From NCBI GenBank assembly GCA_963931575.1, contig OZ007029.1, positions 1,364,001 through 1,428,000 on the forward strand: 64,000 nucleotides of DNA, given 5' to 3'. Below the pieces are notes generated by a model. It saw nothing but the letters and a program-made list of their open reading frames with translations, was not told the DNA's origin and ran no database searches. The first letter of the stretch is position 1; every line of letters begins with the position of its first letter. A program made the translations under genes and the position numbers. The DNA comes from Gastranaerophilus sp944325835. GTDB lineage: Bacteria > Cyanobacteriota > Vampirovibrionia > Gastranaerophilales > Gastranaerophilaceae. Shown here piece after piece: positions 1 through 9,612 of this stretch.

Positions 1-687
1 CTCTTTAACCTTTTGCATAGAAAAGTTTTCACTAAGCTTGCCGTTTACAGATTCACGTTTAAGTCCGAGAATTTTAATCCATTCGCCTACGGTTTTTGTT
101 TGACCGTTAACCGTAACAAAGGCGTTCTTATCTTTTAAAACGAGTTCGCGTTCAACGTTAGATAAAAATTCATTCAAATTTTTAAACTTTTTGTTCATTG
201 ATTTATAATAAACTTTAACGGTAAATTTACTTATATCGTCAAAGCAGCCGGTAATAGAATTGCAAGCTTTTTTAACAACAGGAACCCTGTCTGTGACCTG
301 ATGTTTAAACCACAAATCTTTAAAGGACACAAGGTTATTTATTCCCTGAAACTTTTCGCCGGCCTTTAGAGAGGTTTTGAGTAATGTCCGGTAAAATATG
401 GCAGCTTTTGAATTTGTTGACTCTTCTTCTATCTTTTTTTCAAGGAATATTTTAAATTTATCAAACTTCTTTATAACGCTTTTAGGCATAGCTTTAACTA
501 TACCAAAACTGGTCAAACCGGCAATTAAAACCCCGAACCCGATTTTCATCCAGAGTTTTTTCTTGTCGATTTTATCATCCGGATTCAGCTCAGGCTGAAT
601 ATAGTAGCCGTATTGCGGCTGCTTAAATTCGCTAAACTTCACAGTGGAAGTTGTATTCAAATTATTACTAACCTGATTTACTACCAT
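1..687 (-). CDS. Partial hypothetical membrane-anchored protein (C-terminus outside window)
   Basis: An open frame on the minus strand begins with ATG at 687 (MVVNQVSNN) and runs off the window edge after 229 codons. After a polar N-terminal stretch of about 40 residues there is one hydrophobic segment near residues 47-63 (IGFGVLIAGLTSFGIVKAM), followed by a lysine-rich charged region, suggesting a single-pass membrane protein. It is the last visible gene of the leftward envelope cluster, 66 bases beyond lpxB. I do not recognise the family. The missing C-terminus prevents any functional call. Confidence 0.7.
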   Translation of the reverse strand, partial: MVVNQVSNNLNTTSTVKFSEFKQPQYGYYIQPELNPDDKIDKKKLWMKIGFGVLIAGLTSFGIVKAMPKSVIKKFDKFKIFLEKKIEEESTNSKAAIFYRTLLKTSLKAGEKFQGINNLVSFKDLWFKHQVTDRVPVVKKACNSITGCFDDISKFTVKVYYKSMNKKFKNLNEFLSNVERELVLKDKNAFVTVNGQTKTVGEWIKILGLKRESVNGKLSENFSMQKVKE

Positions 688-753
688 ACTACTGATATAA
701 AAACATAAAATTCCGTGCAATTGCTTATGCAGAATGAATGTAAGATATTTTTA

Positions 754-1875
754 TTACAAATTCTTAATAATAATCTTTGCAACTTCTTCAGAAGAAATTT
801 TTTCAGAAAGCTGAGATTTAATTTTTTCTAAATCATTGATATGATTAGTCCGGTATTCATTATCGTAGAGAAGTTTTTCTGTTTCGGCAACGATATTGTG
901 AACAGAAACTTTTCCCTGAATAATTTCTCTGACGATTTCTTTATCGACAATAATATTCGGGAGCGAAACCCTTTTAATACAGCGTACAAGCAGGTAAACA
1001 AGATAGAAAAACCACGGCCCGCGATAGGCAATTAACATCGGGGTCTGATAAATCGCGGCCTCAAGCGCAACCGTTCCGGAGGCAAGAATTAACGCATCCG
1101 AAACACTCAGCAGCTGTTGGTTTTCACCCTTAATCACTTTAAATTCCGTACCGTGCAGATACTTATTATAAACTTCATCCTTCAAATTAGGCGCGTGCGA
1201 AATACAAAACTGCAAATCCGGATGCCGGCGCTGCAATTCTTTTGCCGAAGCGACAAAAACATCCATAAGCTGCTTTAATTCAAAAGTTCTCGACCCCGGG
1301 AAAATTGAAACAAGTTTCTTGGCAGGGTCAAAGCCGTGTCGTTCAAAAAAAGCTTTTCTGTCAGCTTTTGCCGGCAATTGTGATACCAGCGGATGCCCGC
1401 AGTATTCAACAGAAATTCCTTTTTCTTCATACATTTTCTTCTCAAACGGGAAAATACAAAGAACTTTATCAATATATTTTTTAATGGTATTCAAGCGCCA
1501 TTTTCTGCTCGCCCAGACCTGAGGCGGAATGTAATAGAAAACCTTTATCCCTGCATGGTGAAGAAACTTTGCAATATTAAGATTAAACGCGCCATAGTCA
1601 ATCAGAAGCACCAGATCCGGCTTATACTCTTTTTCAAGATAATCAACAAGCCTTTTACCCAGTAACAGGTGGTCAAGAATGATTTTAGGCGTAAGCCCCA
1701 TTGCAGACATTTTATCGTGTGTTGCAAAAAGTTTTACCCCCTGTGATGCCAGCGCCTCTCCGCCGATTGCTTCGACTTCAATATCCATGCCTGATTTGCG
1801 CAAATTTTCTACGACCTTTGCAGCATGCATATCGCCTGAATGTTCACCCGTTACGATAAAAATCCGTTTCACCAT
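754..1875 (-). CDS. lpxB: Lipid-A-disaccharide synthase
   Basis: LpxB (GT19 glycosyltransferase) condenses UDP-2,3-diacylglucosamine with lipid X to make the lipid A disaccharide at the inner face of the cytoplasmic membrane. The 373-residue product has family-typical length, the N-terminal VTGEHSGDMHAA segment (GExSGD hallmark), and the central IFPGSR loop of the nucleotide-binding half. It starts 3 bases after the stop of lpxI, so the two are translationally linked and catalyse consecutive steps. Presence of lpxB shows the organism makes lipid A and is diderm. Call from sequence motifs and context; little ambiguity. Confidence 0.95.
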   Translation of the reverse strand: MVKRIFIVTGEHSGDMHAAKVVENLRKSGMDIEVEAIGGEALASQGVKLFATHDKMSAMGLTPKIILDHLLLGKRLVDYLEKEYKPDLVLLIDYGAFNLNIAKFLHHAGIKVFYYIPPQVWASRKWRLNTIKKYIDKVLCIFPFEKKMYEEKGISVEYCGHPLVSQLPAKADRKAFFERHGFDPAKKLVSIFPGSRTFELKQLMDVFVASAKELQRRHPDLQFCISHAPNLKDEVYNKYLHGTEFKVIKGENQQLLSVSDALILASGTVALEAAIYQTPMLIAYRGPWFFYLVYLLVRCIKRVSLPNIIVDKEIVREIIQGKVSVHNIVAETEKLLYDNEYRTNHINDLEKIKSQLSEKISSEEVAKIIIKNL

Positions 1876-1878
1876 AAA

Positions 1879-2694
1879 TTAAACCGCCATAATTACAATA
1901 TTGTGTTTATTTGCGTAATCAATTACTTCCTGCTGGTTAACAATAATAGTTTCGTTCGCCTCAACCGCAATCAAAGAAGCTTTGTATTTATTCATTGTCT
2001 TTAAAGTCCTTAACCCGATTGCAGGGATGTCAAAACGCTTATCCTGTGACGGTTTGGAAACTTTAATTACGGAAGCGCCTTTTTTGGCAAGCTTACAGCC
2101 GCGTTTGATACAAACGTCCGTTCCTTCAATTGCCTCTACGGCCATAATCATTTTATCTTTAATAACAACCGACTGCCCGACATCAATTTTACCCATTTCT
2201 TTTGCCAGCCAGAAACCGTAATTTACATCCTGCATTTGCGCTTCTGTAGGTTTTACATCGCCTAAAACCCCTGCCGGTATCATAAGATTTTTTATGAAAA
2301 TCGTCTGATCCAGCACCGTAATCCCCAGCTTATCAAGCTCTTGAATAATCAAAAGCATTACCTGATCGTCATTAAGTCTTGCAACTTCCTTAAGGAGTTC
2401 AATGGCGCGCGAATCAAACTTATGCAGCTGCAAAAGCACACGTTTATGAACTTTACCGATAAACGTCAGCTGTTTAATACCTTCATCTTTTAAAATTTTT
2501 TCAATTTTATTAATCTCTCCCGGATGACAGGAATAAATTTTTGAACAGTATTTTTTCAACTGATGAACATTATCATCCGCAAGCGAAATACAAACAACTT
2601 CACATCCGTTTTCTTTTGCGCATCTTGCCACTTCAACAGGCAGATGCCCGTCGCCGGCTATTAAACCTTGTTTACTATCTAATGTAATTGCCAT
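1879..2694 (-). CDS. lpxI: UDP-2,3-diacylglucosamine pyrophosphatase LpxI
   Basis: LpxI hydrolyses UDP-2,3-diacylglucosamine to lipid X and UMP, the step before LpxB; it replaces LpxH in many non-gammaproteobacterial diderms. The N-terminus (QGLIAGDGHLPVEVARCAKENG) matches the family's glycine-rich start, and the middle carries FIGKVHKR and LIPAGVLG-type LpxI segments. I chose ATG 2694 rather than the in-frame ATG at 2745 because the protein then starts as the family does and AGGAGG lies about 13 bases upstream. About 271 residues. It directly precedes lpxB. Confidence 0.92.
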   Translation of the reverse strand: MAITLDSKQGLIAGDGHLPVEVARCAKENGCEVVCISLADDNVHQLKKYCSKIYSCHPGEINKIEKILKDEGIKQLTFIGKVHKRVLLQLHKFDSRAIELLKEVARLNDDQVMLLIIQELDKLGITVLDQTIFIKNLMIPAGVLGDVKPTEAQMQDVNYGFWLAKEMGKIDVGQSVVIKDKMIMAVEAIEGTDVCIKRGCKLAKKGASVIKVSKPSQDKRFDIPAIGLRTLKTMNKYKASLIAVEANETIIVNQQEVIDYANKHNIVIMAV

Positions 2695-2778
2695 AATATT
2701 TTTTATGCCTCCTGAAAAACAGTTCCCGCCGTCTGCCTCTGGCAAACACCGCTTACCAGCCCGCGGCCAAGCTGTCTT

Positions 2779-3402
2779 CTAACTCTTTAATGCAATAATC
2801 TCTTTAACTTGTTCATTTGTCAAGTACTTTGCCCCGCCTAAAACTTCACAAACCGCAATAGTTTGCGCGTAAGACTCTGCCAGTTCAAGCTTCATATAAG
2901 CATCCCGCAGGGTCGCAGAGCCTATAATTACGCCGTGATTTGCCATTAAAACCGCGTCGTGGGTGCTGAAAAATCTTGCTGTTTTTTCAACTAAATCGCC
3001 GGAACCGGGAAGCCCGTATTCTGCAAGCGGAATTTCTCCGAAATAAAACACATTTTCCGGCATAACAGGCGCTGTTAAATCCCGCCCGCTTGACGCAAAT
3101 GCGCTTAAATACACCGGATGAACATGTATAATATAATTTACATCCGGCCGTTTTTTATAAAATTCCAGATGCAAAAATTTTTCGCTGGAAGGTTTACCAT
3201 TCCCCTCTATAAGATTTCCGTCAAAATCAATGACAACAAAATCCTCTTCCGTCAAATACCCGTTTGCGGTTCCCGAGGCTGTGATAATTATATTTTCACC
3301 GTACCTCGCAGAAAAATTTCCGGAATACCCCGGAGTAAAATTTTTCTCACCGGCAAGCTTTCCGTAATATATTAATTCAGAAACCGTCTTTTTATAATCC
3401 AT
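2779..3402 (-). CDS. Class II aldolase/adducin family protein (L-fuculose-phosphate aldolase-like)
   Basis: A 207-residue zinc-dependent class II aldolase-fold protein. Visible hallmarks are SGNFSARYG near residue 25, IIHVHPVYLSAFA near 95 (the HxH zinc ligands) and MANHGVII near 150. Family members act as fuculose- or ribulose-phosphate aldolases, epimerases or methylthioribulose dehydratases; the sequence alone does not give the substrate. The start codon overlaps the last base of the LptD-like gene, so it is co-transcribed with envelope genes, which might suggest a sugar-precursor role, but that is inference. Confidence 0.85.
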   Translation of the reverse strand: MDYKKTVSELIYYGKLAGEKNFTPGYSGNFSARYGENIIITASGTANGYLTEEDFVVIDFDGNLIEGNGKPSSEKFLHLEFYKKRPDVNYIIHVHPVYLSAFASSGRDLTAPVMPENVFYFGEIPLAEYGLPGSGDLVEKTARFFSTHDAVLMANHGVIIGSATLRDAYMKLELAESYAQTIAVCEVLGGAKYLTNEQVKEIIALKS

Positions 3403-5801
3403 TAATCTATTCTTTCCCTGTTATCATCTTCACTAATATTAATTACCTGCGCATATTGCAGCGGTTCAGCTTTTACTTTTTTTTCATGCGGAATAAGCCA
3501 GAATTCCGGCTGCAGTTCAACAATCTGTTCGCCGTCATCGCCTGATAGCTTATCCGGATTTTTTATCTCCAGAGTTTTATATTTTAAAGTAGCCCCTGTA
3601 GTATTCAGAGAAAAACCAACGGTGAGATACGTTCTTTTACGCAGGAAATCATAACCGAAAGTCAATTTAAAATCCTCCGGCCCGAGAATAATCAGAAAAG
3701 CGTTTTCCTGAAATAGCTTCTGGTTTGAAGCGTCATCAGACAACGACATAGTTCCGCTCCAGGCAACAGAAAGAAACTTACAAAGTTTCAGAGCTTCCCT
3801 GATTTGTAAACTTGACGTACCGTATCTGTAAGCATCAAATCTTTGCATAGGAGTATTATCATCCCACGCGGTCAAGAAATACGAAATATCCTGCATCCAG
3901 TATTTATATTGTGAATGTGCACGTAAGCCCATACGACCGATAATCTGCGTATCTCCGGTACCATATAATGCCGCACTGCCCTGCATTAATGCACTCAGGG
4001 TGAATGTTCTAAAGTGTTCTTCATCCATGTGCTTATACAAATCCTGTTCAATTTGTGCCATATAACGGCCTCTAAAAGTACCGATATTACCTGATTTAAA
4101 CCGTTCAGCATACATATTGTACATAGAGTTGTGATAATAACCAAAAGACGCACGGTGCTGATACGTCATATCCAGCCCCTTGCGGAAAGTACTCGGTATC
4201 CGGTAACTATCTTTATACAATAATTCCAGAGCATATTTAGGCATCATCCCGCCGAGGAACCACTGATCAAAGAAATAGTTCATACCGTATTCAAGAGAAA
4301 GTTTATCATCAAGTTGTTGATGCCCTTTCATTACAAAAATATCTGATACGGAACCGTAAGACAATTCCGTAATATTATTTGCACCGTGATAACGCAGGGA
4401 ACCGCCGACCCCGAGTTCATCTTTTCTGTAGTTAAGAAACGGAATAAATTTTAACGTGCCGGCACGCGGGACTTCAAGGACTATACCGGGTCCGATAAAC
4501 ATACCTAAACGTGCAATACTGCCGAATTCAGGATAATTAGCCTCAAAACTCTTATGCTGCTTATCCATATATGCAGTCAAAGACGGAATTCTAAAAACTT
4601 TATTATTCCCGTAATGAATCTTAGTATCTTTTAAGGTTATAACATCGTGATCCTGCTTGGAATTAATGATAATCCTATCTGTGTCAAAGTGAACAGTGTC
4701 ATCTTTTGAAAGATACGGTTGAATAAAAAATTTATCATCTTCACTAATCGGCATCAAATCATCCGGCTTAAAACCTTTAAGTCTTCTGGATGGAAGCCCG
4801 ATACGCTTGCTGCCGTCAGAACTTAAATATCCGTTATAAAGATATAACGTATTATTTCTGGAAACACCGTTTTCCGCCTTGACAGATGTGCCAGTGAACT
4901 CAGCATTCATATTTTCAAAAGAGATTTCTTCTTCGTTAACGTTGACCTGAACATAATCACAAAAAATTTCTCTGCCGCTGTGATTAATCCTTACATTACC
5001 GATAGCTTTGACGATGTTTGCCGCATTGATATAAACAAACCTATCAGCCTTCATTGTAATTTTTTGTTTCGGAAACTTAACGACAGCGTTATTTTCTGCA
5101 ATTATTTCATCATTTTCCTCAACATAATAGATATTTTTTGCATCCAGAACAACCAGATTTTCGCCTTTATTTTGCTTCAATTTTCCTTTAAGTTTAACCG
5201 GCTTAGATGCTTCCAAAGTATCCGGCTTATCCGGTGCAGCCTGTGGATCTTCAATCTTCACATCATCAACGGCAGGTGCTTCCAGTGATTTTTCAGCAGC
5301 CTCTTTTTCTTCCTTTGAGGAATAAAAAATATCGTTAATAAGTTTTTCTTTTTCTAAATCTTTTTCAAATTGTTCAAGCTGTTTCTTTTCTTTTTCCAGA
5401 TCTTTCAAATAAGATTCGTGTTCTTTATTGCGCAGCCAGTTAAATAACTTAATTCTTGTCCTTTTGAAAACCGGAATATTTTTAGAATCATATACTTTAT
5501 TTTTCGGGATGCCGCCCATGTGCATTGTTCTGGGATCCTGTGTCATCACAGAATTATATATAACAGACTGAACCGTTTCATCTCCGTTAAAAAGCCCTTC
5601 CTGCATATCAATTTGTTGTTCTTCCGGCACAAATTTCTCTTTTTTCTCTTTTATAAGTGTAGCTTCCGGAAATGCATTTTCAGGGAACATATCATATCCG
5701 CCCATCGCATCAAATGCGCCGAACATACCGGCTTCCGCGGCAAATGCGCCGGCCGTTGAAAAAGAAATTGCTATTAAGGATATGATTATAAACTTTTTCA
5801 A
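3402..5801 (-). CDS. LptD/OstA-like outer-membrane LPS assembly protein
   Basis: A 799-residue exported protein: signal peptide (KKFIIISLIAISFSTAGAFA), a lysine/glutamate-rich linker at about 120-200, an OstA/LptA-type jellyroll around 205-330 (VLDAKNIYYVEENDEIIAEN, then ITMKADRFVYIN), and a long C-terminal beta-rich region (about 400-790) of alternating aromatic strands, as expected of an outer-membrane barrel. LptD inserts lipopolysaccharide into the outer leaflet, which fits lpxI and lpxB downstream. The start is TTG at 5801 with AAGG upstream. The N-terminal charged linker is longer than in proteobacterial LptD. Divergent family member, so no symbol is given. Confidence 0.8.
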   Translation of the reverse strand: MKKFIIISLIAISFSTAGAFAAEAGMFGAFDAMGGYDMFPENAFPEATLIKEKKEKFVPEEQQIDMQEGLFNGDETVQSVIYNSVMTQDPRTMHMGGIPKNKVYDSKNIPVFKRTRIKLFNWLRNKEHESYLKDLEKEKKQLEQFEKDLEKEKLINDIFYSSKEEKEAAEKSLEAPAVDDVKIEDPQAAPDKPDTLEASKPVKLKGKLKQNKGENLVVLDAKNIYYVEENDEIIAENNAVVKFPKQKITMKADRFVYINAANIVKAIGNVRINHSGREIFCDYVQVNVNEEEISFENMNAEFTGTSVKAENGVSRNNTLYLYNGYLSSDGSKRIGLPSRRLKGFKPDDLMPISEDDKFFIQPYLSKDDTVHFDTDRIIINSKQDHDVITLKDTKIHYGNNKVFRIPSLTAYMDKQHKSFEANYPEFGSIARLGMFIGPGIVLEVPRAGTLKFIPFLNYRKDELGVGGSLRYHGANNITELSYGSVSDIFVMKGHQQLDDKLSLEYGMNYFFDQWFLGGMMPKYALELLYKDSYRIPSTFRKGLDMTYQHRASFGYYHNSMYNMYAERFKSGNIGTFRGRYMAQIEQDLYKHMDEEHFRTFTLSALMQGSAALYGTGDTQIIGRMGLRAHSQYKYWMQDISYFLTAWDDNTPMQRFDAYRYGTSSLQIREALKLCKFLSVAWSGTMSLSDDASNQKLFQENAFLIILGPEDFKLTFGYDFLRKRTYLTVGFSLNTTGATLKYKTLEIKNPDKLSGDDGEQIVELQPEFWLIPHEKKVKAEPLQYAQVINISEDDNRERID

Positions 5802-5815
5802 TTATAATTACCTTT

Positions 5816-6931
5816 TTAGAAGAGAACATAATTTGTAGGATTATTAGGCTTGCCGTTAACTCTCACTTCAAAGTGACAATGCGGGCCGGTACTATATCCG
5901 GTCGAGCCTTCTTTTCCTATAACCTGACCTTTTTTAACGGACTGCCCGTTGGTTACATTGATTGATGACATGTGCGCATATAATGTTGTAATCGGAGAAT
6001 TATTAACATTACCGTGGTCAATAATTACGACTTTGCCGTAACCGCCGTACCAGCCGGCATATATAACCTTGCCGTCATTAGATGCAATAATATTACCTGC
6101 ATTAGGGCCGGCGATATCAACACCGGAGTGGAAAGACTTACTTTTAAATATCGGGTGTGTACGCATTCCGAAAGGAGAGGATATCCTGCCCGAGATTGGT
6201 CTTATAAAGCTGGAATTTACCAGTTTTGCATTAGAACCCTTGTTATTGAGCATGTGCTGCAATTTATTGGACTGTCCCATAAGTTCGCGTTCAGCTCTTT
6301 CGTACGCCCGTCTGTCGGTTTTTAGCTTATTAATTTTCTTTTCATTAGCTGCGATTGCACGTCTTAACGATTCTTTTTGAGAGTGAATATTTTTTATGGA
6401 TTTTGCCAGATAATTTCGTCTTAACTGAATACTGCGCTTCATCATAACGACTTTCTGTGCTTTAGTTTTTACCGACATAATTTTATTAACATCTTTTTTC
6501 AGGATAATTTTTTCATAATAAATAGTATCCAGAAAAGAGGTTAAATCCTTGGCAGAGAATAATAGTTGAAGCATACCCGTTCTTTGGGTTTTATAAATAA
6601 ACCGGATTTTATTGTTAAAATCGGTAACAGCGATGTAGTATTCCTGCATAGCAACATCATAATCTTTTTCGGCATCAGAAAGTTCGGATTTAAGAATATT
6701 GTAAGTATTCTGGGATTTTGCAAGATTTCTGGCAGTTGTTTCAAGCTGTTGTTGGTTTCTATGCAGCCTGTTTTTTTCCAAACCCTCCAAAACTTTAATA
6801 TCTTTAATTTTCTGGTTAACGTTTTTGAGTTTTTTATTAACAACCTGCTGCTGAGAAGGCGCCCCGTACGAAAACGGGACAAAGGTAAATATAAAAGCTG
6901 CCAGTATAAAAATCTTTAAAAAATTTTTCAT
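5816..6931 (-). CDS. EnvC/NlpD-like M23 murein peptidase with N-terminal coiled coil
   Basis: Signal peptide (NFLKIFILAAFIFTFVPFSYGA), then about 200 residues of heptad-rich coiled coil, then a C-terminal LytM/M23 domain. Catalytic residues look complete: HSGVDIAG supplies the first His and Asp, YAHMSS and GPHCHFEV the later histidines, so it may cleave peptidoglycan itself rather than only activate amidases. EnvC-type proteins act in septum splitting. I prefer ATG 6931 over the TTG three codons earlier. It lies 14 bases ahead of the LptD-like gene and behind the small membrane gene, in one leftward unit. Confidence 0.88.
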   Translation of the reverse strand: MKNFLKIFILAAFIFTFVPFSYGAPSQQQVVNKKLKNVNQKIKDIKVLEGLEKNRLHRNQQQLETTARNLAKSQNTYNILKSELSDAEKDYDVAMQEYYIAVTDFNNKIRFIYKTQRTGMLQLLFSAKDLTSFLDTIYYEKIILKKDVNKIMSVKTKAQKVVMMKRSIQLRRNYLAKSIKNIHSQKESLRRAIAANEKKINKLKTDRRAYERAERELMGQSNKLQHMLNNKGSNAKLVNSSFIRPISGRISSPFGMRTHPIFKSKSFHSGVDIAGPNAGNIIASNDGKVIYAGWYGGYGKVVIIDHGNVNNSPITTLYAHMSSINVTNGQSVKKGQVIGKEGSTGYSTGPHCHFEVRVNGKPNNPTNYVLF

Positions 6932-6961
6932 ATTCCACAAATCCGGTTATAAGACTGTTTC

Positions 6962-7066
6962 TTAAGAAAACAATACAGGTAACAAAAGTAAGCCAAGCGT
7001 CCAGGCAATGAAAGTCAATGCTATCACAAATATTATTATTTTCTGATTTTTTCTGAAAAATTCCAT
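6962..7066 (-). CDS. Small single-pass membrane protein, 34 residues
   Basis: A short open frame starting with ATG at 7066 behind a very strong ribosome site (AAGGGGG, 7 bases before the ATG). The product has a basic N-terminus (MEFFRKNQK) followed by about 23 hydrophobic residues (IIIFVIALTFIAWTLGLLLL), a clear membrane helix. It ends 30 bases before the start of the M23 peptidase and heads the envelope cluster. The N-terminus resembles the anchor of SurA/PpiD-type proteins, but nothing follows it, so this could be a genuine micropeptide or the remnant of a larger gene. Confidence 0.55.
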   Translation of the reverse strand: MEFFRKNQKIIIFVIALTFIAWTLGLLLLPVLFS

Positions 7067-7170
7067 ACAAAATCCCCCTTAGTAATATAGATTTTACCTG
7101 AAACACACAAAAAGTGCAATTATTTCTAAATAAATTTGCAAAAAATAACAAAATCTATTAATATAACTTT

Positions 7171-9612
7171 ATGAAATATCAGTTTTTGCAGGAAAATATT
7201 ACACCCGATGCAATTATAGAAAATGCAGAAGATATAAGCTCTTCCATTTTGCTTGAAAACAACAAAGCACAGATTAATAAAATTTTTGACTTTTTCAAGT
7301 CGGATAATTCGGTTTTACTTGCCACCGGTTTTCTCGGAACCGGCAAAACTTCAGTTATTCAAAAATGTCTGGGGGCTTTGAGTGAAAATTGCGTTCTGCT
7401 ATGGGCAAACTGCTATGAGTCAACAAACCTTGACGATATTTTTCTTGAATTCTTTGAAGAGTTTAAGCACCTTGCATCACACAATATAATAAAAGTTCCG
7501 CAGGCAAAATTTGAAAACTTCTCACAAAGAATTAACGCTTACTTCTACTCAATTTCAAAACCGATAGTAATTGTCCTTAATTCTTATCAGGCGCTGCTGC
7601 CTGACAACGCAAAATTATTGCTGGATTTCATCGGACATTTGAGCGAATTCGCAAAAATCAAAACAATTATTATCTCCAGAAACTTCAACACTGAAAACCT
7701 TAAACCTGAAATTAAATTTGAAAAAATAAACTTCAAAGCCCTCGATAAAGAGCTTTTCCAAAAGTATATTACCGCGAATAAAATCCGTATTCACGGGCCT
7801 GTTTTTGAAGAATTTTATAAACTTACAAAAGGCTACTATTTTTATACAACCCTCGCCCTGATAATAATGAACGCTCAAAAGCTTTCACCTATAGATTTAA
7901 TTCAAAAACACGCCAACAGCTTTTTGTCGCTCAGAGAATTTCTTTTCCGTGAATTTTTGTCAATGGTCGACCCTGCCGGCGGACACCTTATCAGATTTTT
8001 AACCGTTATAAGATATCCGGTTAACACAAAATTACTCCAATCTCTAAATCTTTACGATGAAGTCCGGCTGCAAAGATACGCGGCAAGTTATATTATTGAA
8101 GTTGACCACGGCAATATTTATTTGAAAGATTACTACAAAGACATTACAGAAGGCGAAATCCCGGATAATATTCTCGTAAAACTTCACAGAGCCTGCGCGG
8201 AACTTTATGAAATGCAGCTTCCTCGCAAACCGGAAGAACGAGATTTGCTTATCTCCCGACGTACAATCAGGCAGGAAATTGAATACCATAACCTTTTTAT
8301 ACCGAAAAAAGTCGAACATACACAAAGCGTCGAAGTTTATAATGCACAGGCCCTAATGTTTAAGCAGGCGGAGCCGCCGGCAAAAACTTCCACACCGGAA
8401 ACTAAAAAAACTGTTACTCCGCCGGCTCCGCCTAAGAAAAAAGAGCTTAAAGATATCCTGTTCGTATTTAATGAAGAAGAAGAAAATTCTCTTCTTGCAA
8501 ACATTGCATCTTCTATAAATGAGTTTCTGGCAGAAGCACGGGCACAGGAAACCGCCGAGTTGGAAATGAATACTGACGAACTTCTAAATCTCGTTAAAGA
8601 AGCCGAAGCCGGATATGATTACAAACGCGTAATTTCCTTATGCGAAAAAATTCTGTTAAAAAGTGAAGGTCAAACCGCCTTGCAAGCTTATATAAACAGT
8701 AAAATTGCAATTTCATTTGCTAATCTTTCTGATGCTTACAATGCTCTTAAACACTTTTCAAGCGCAAAAGAACTCTATCAAAAATTAAACGATATCCAAA
8801 ATCTTATTGAAACGAATTTTTACATAGCAAAAATGAATTATTTAATGTTCAAACGTACAGAAGCAAAAAAAGTTCTGGCAGAGAATATGAGCGAAAACAT
8901 GTCTAAAAGCCTACAGATTAAATCTAATCTGCTTCTTTTTGACATTTATATGGAAGAAGGGGACGAGGACAAAGCCTTTGACGTTTGCAAAGCCACAATG
9001 AAGCTTGCAGACAAAACTCAGGAGCCGCAAACAATCTGCGAACTGCTTTTCAAATGCGGCGTAATTTTGGAATCCAGAAATAATAACTACCGCGCAATTG
9101 AAGCCTACGAAAGAGCAATTAAATTCAATAATGACCCGAATACAAACAAATTTCTGCAACAAATTTATTCAAATCTGACAACCCTATACACAGAAACGGA
9201 TAACATTGAACTTGCAAAGCAATACTGCCAAAAAGCGCTGGAAATAAGCATTACAACCAACAACGCCGAAGGTCTTTATAATTCATATATTAAACTGGCA
9301 GAATTAAATGCTCCTGACGCTGATGCTGCAGCAGTCTGCGGATATTATGAAAATGCGCTTAAATTTGCCGGAGAATTGAAAGACAATTTCTATACGATTT
9401 CCGCACTTATCGCTTACGGTGACTTCCTATACGGGAAAACGCGACTTATCGAAGCGCTTGAAAAATACTTTACGGCCCGCACACTTGCAAAAAATAACTT
9501 TATCAAGGAAAATATCCAGACACTTGAAAGACGGATTTTAGACGTTAAATACCGCGTGAGCGAAGAAGTTTTTAAGAAAAAAGCAAAAGAGTTTAACTAT
9601 GATGAACAATAA
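7171..9612 (+). CDS. P-loop ATPase with C-terminal TPR repeats (STAND-like)
   Basis: An 813-residue protein. The N-terminal NTPase has a clear Walker A, GFLGTGKTS, near residue 54; the expected Walker B position reads PIVIVLNSYQ, with Asn where Asp is usual. A Pro/Lys-rich linker lies at about 395-425 (PPAPPKKKELK). From about 480 to 800 there are repeated 34-residue helical pairs (for example SNLTTLYTETDNIELAKQYC) typical of TPR, a protein-binding scaffold. The architecture resembles STAND-type regulatory ATPases, function unknown. It overlaps rsmG by 14 bases, so the two are translationally coupled. Confidence 0.8.
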   Translation: MKYQFLQENITPDAIIENAEDISSSILLENNKAQINKIFDFFKSDNSVLLATGFLGTGKTSVIQKCLGALSENCVLLWANCYESTNLDDIFLEFFEEFKHLASHNIIKVPQAKFENFSQRINAYFYSISKPIVIVLNSYQALLPDNAKLLLDFIGHLSEFAKIKTIIISRNFNTENLKPEIKFEKINFKALDKELFQKYITANKIRIHGPVFEEFYKLTKGYYFYTTLALIIMNAQKLSPIDLIQKHANSFLSLREFLFREFLSMVDPAGGHLIRFLTVIRYPVNTKLLQSLNLYDEVRLQRYAASYIIEVDHGNIYLKDYYKDITEGEIPDNILVKLHRACAELYEMQLPRKPEERDLLISRRTIRQEIEYHNLFIPKKVEHTQSVEVYNAQALMFKQAEPPAKTSTPETKKTVTPPAPPKKKELKDILFVFNEEEENSLLANIASSINEFLAEARAQETAELEMNTDELLNLVKEAEAGYDYKRVISLCEKILLKSEGQTALQAYINSKIAISFANLSDAYNALKHFSSAKELYQKLNDIQNLIETNFYIAKMNYLMFKRTEAKKVLAENMSENMSKSLQIKSNLLLFDIYMEEGDEDKAFDVCKATMKLADKTQEPQTICELLFKCGVILESRNNNYRAIEAYERAIKFNNDPNTNKFLQQIYSNLTTLYTETDNIELAKQYCQKALEISITTNNAEGLYNSYIKLAELNAPDADAAAVCGYYENALKFAGELKDNFYTISALIAYGDFLYGKTRLIEALEKYFTARTLAKNNFIKENIQTLERRILDVKYRVSEEVFKKKAKEFNYDEQ

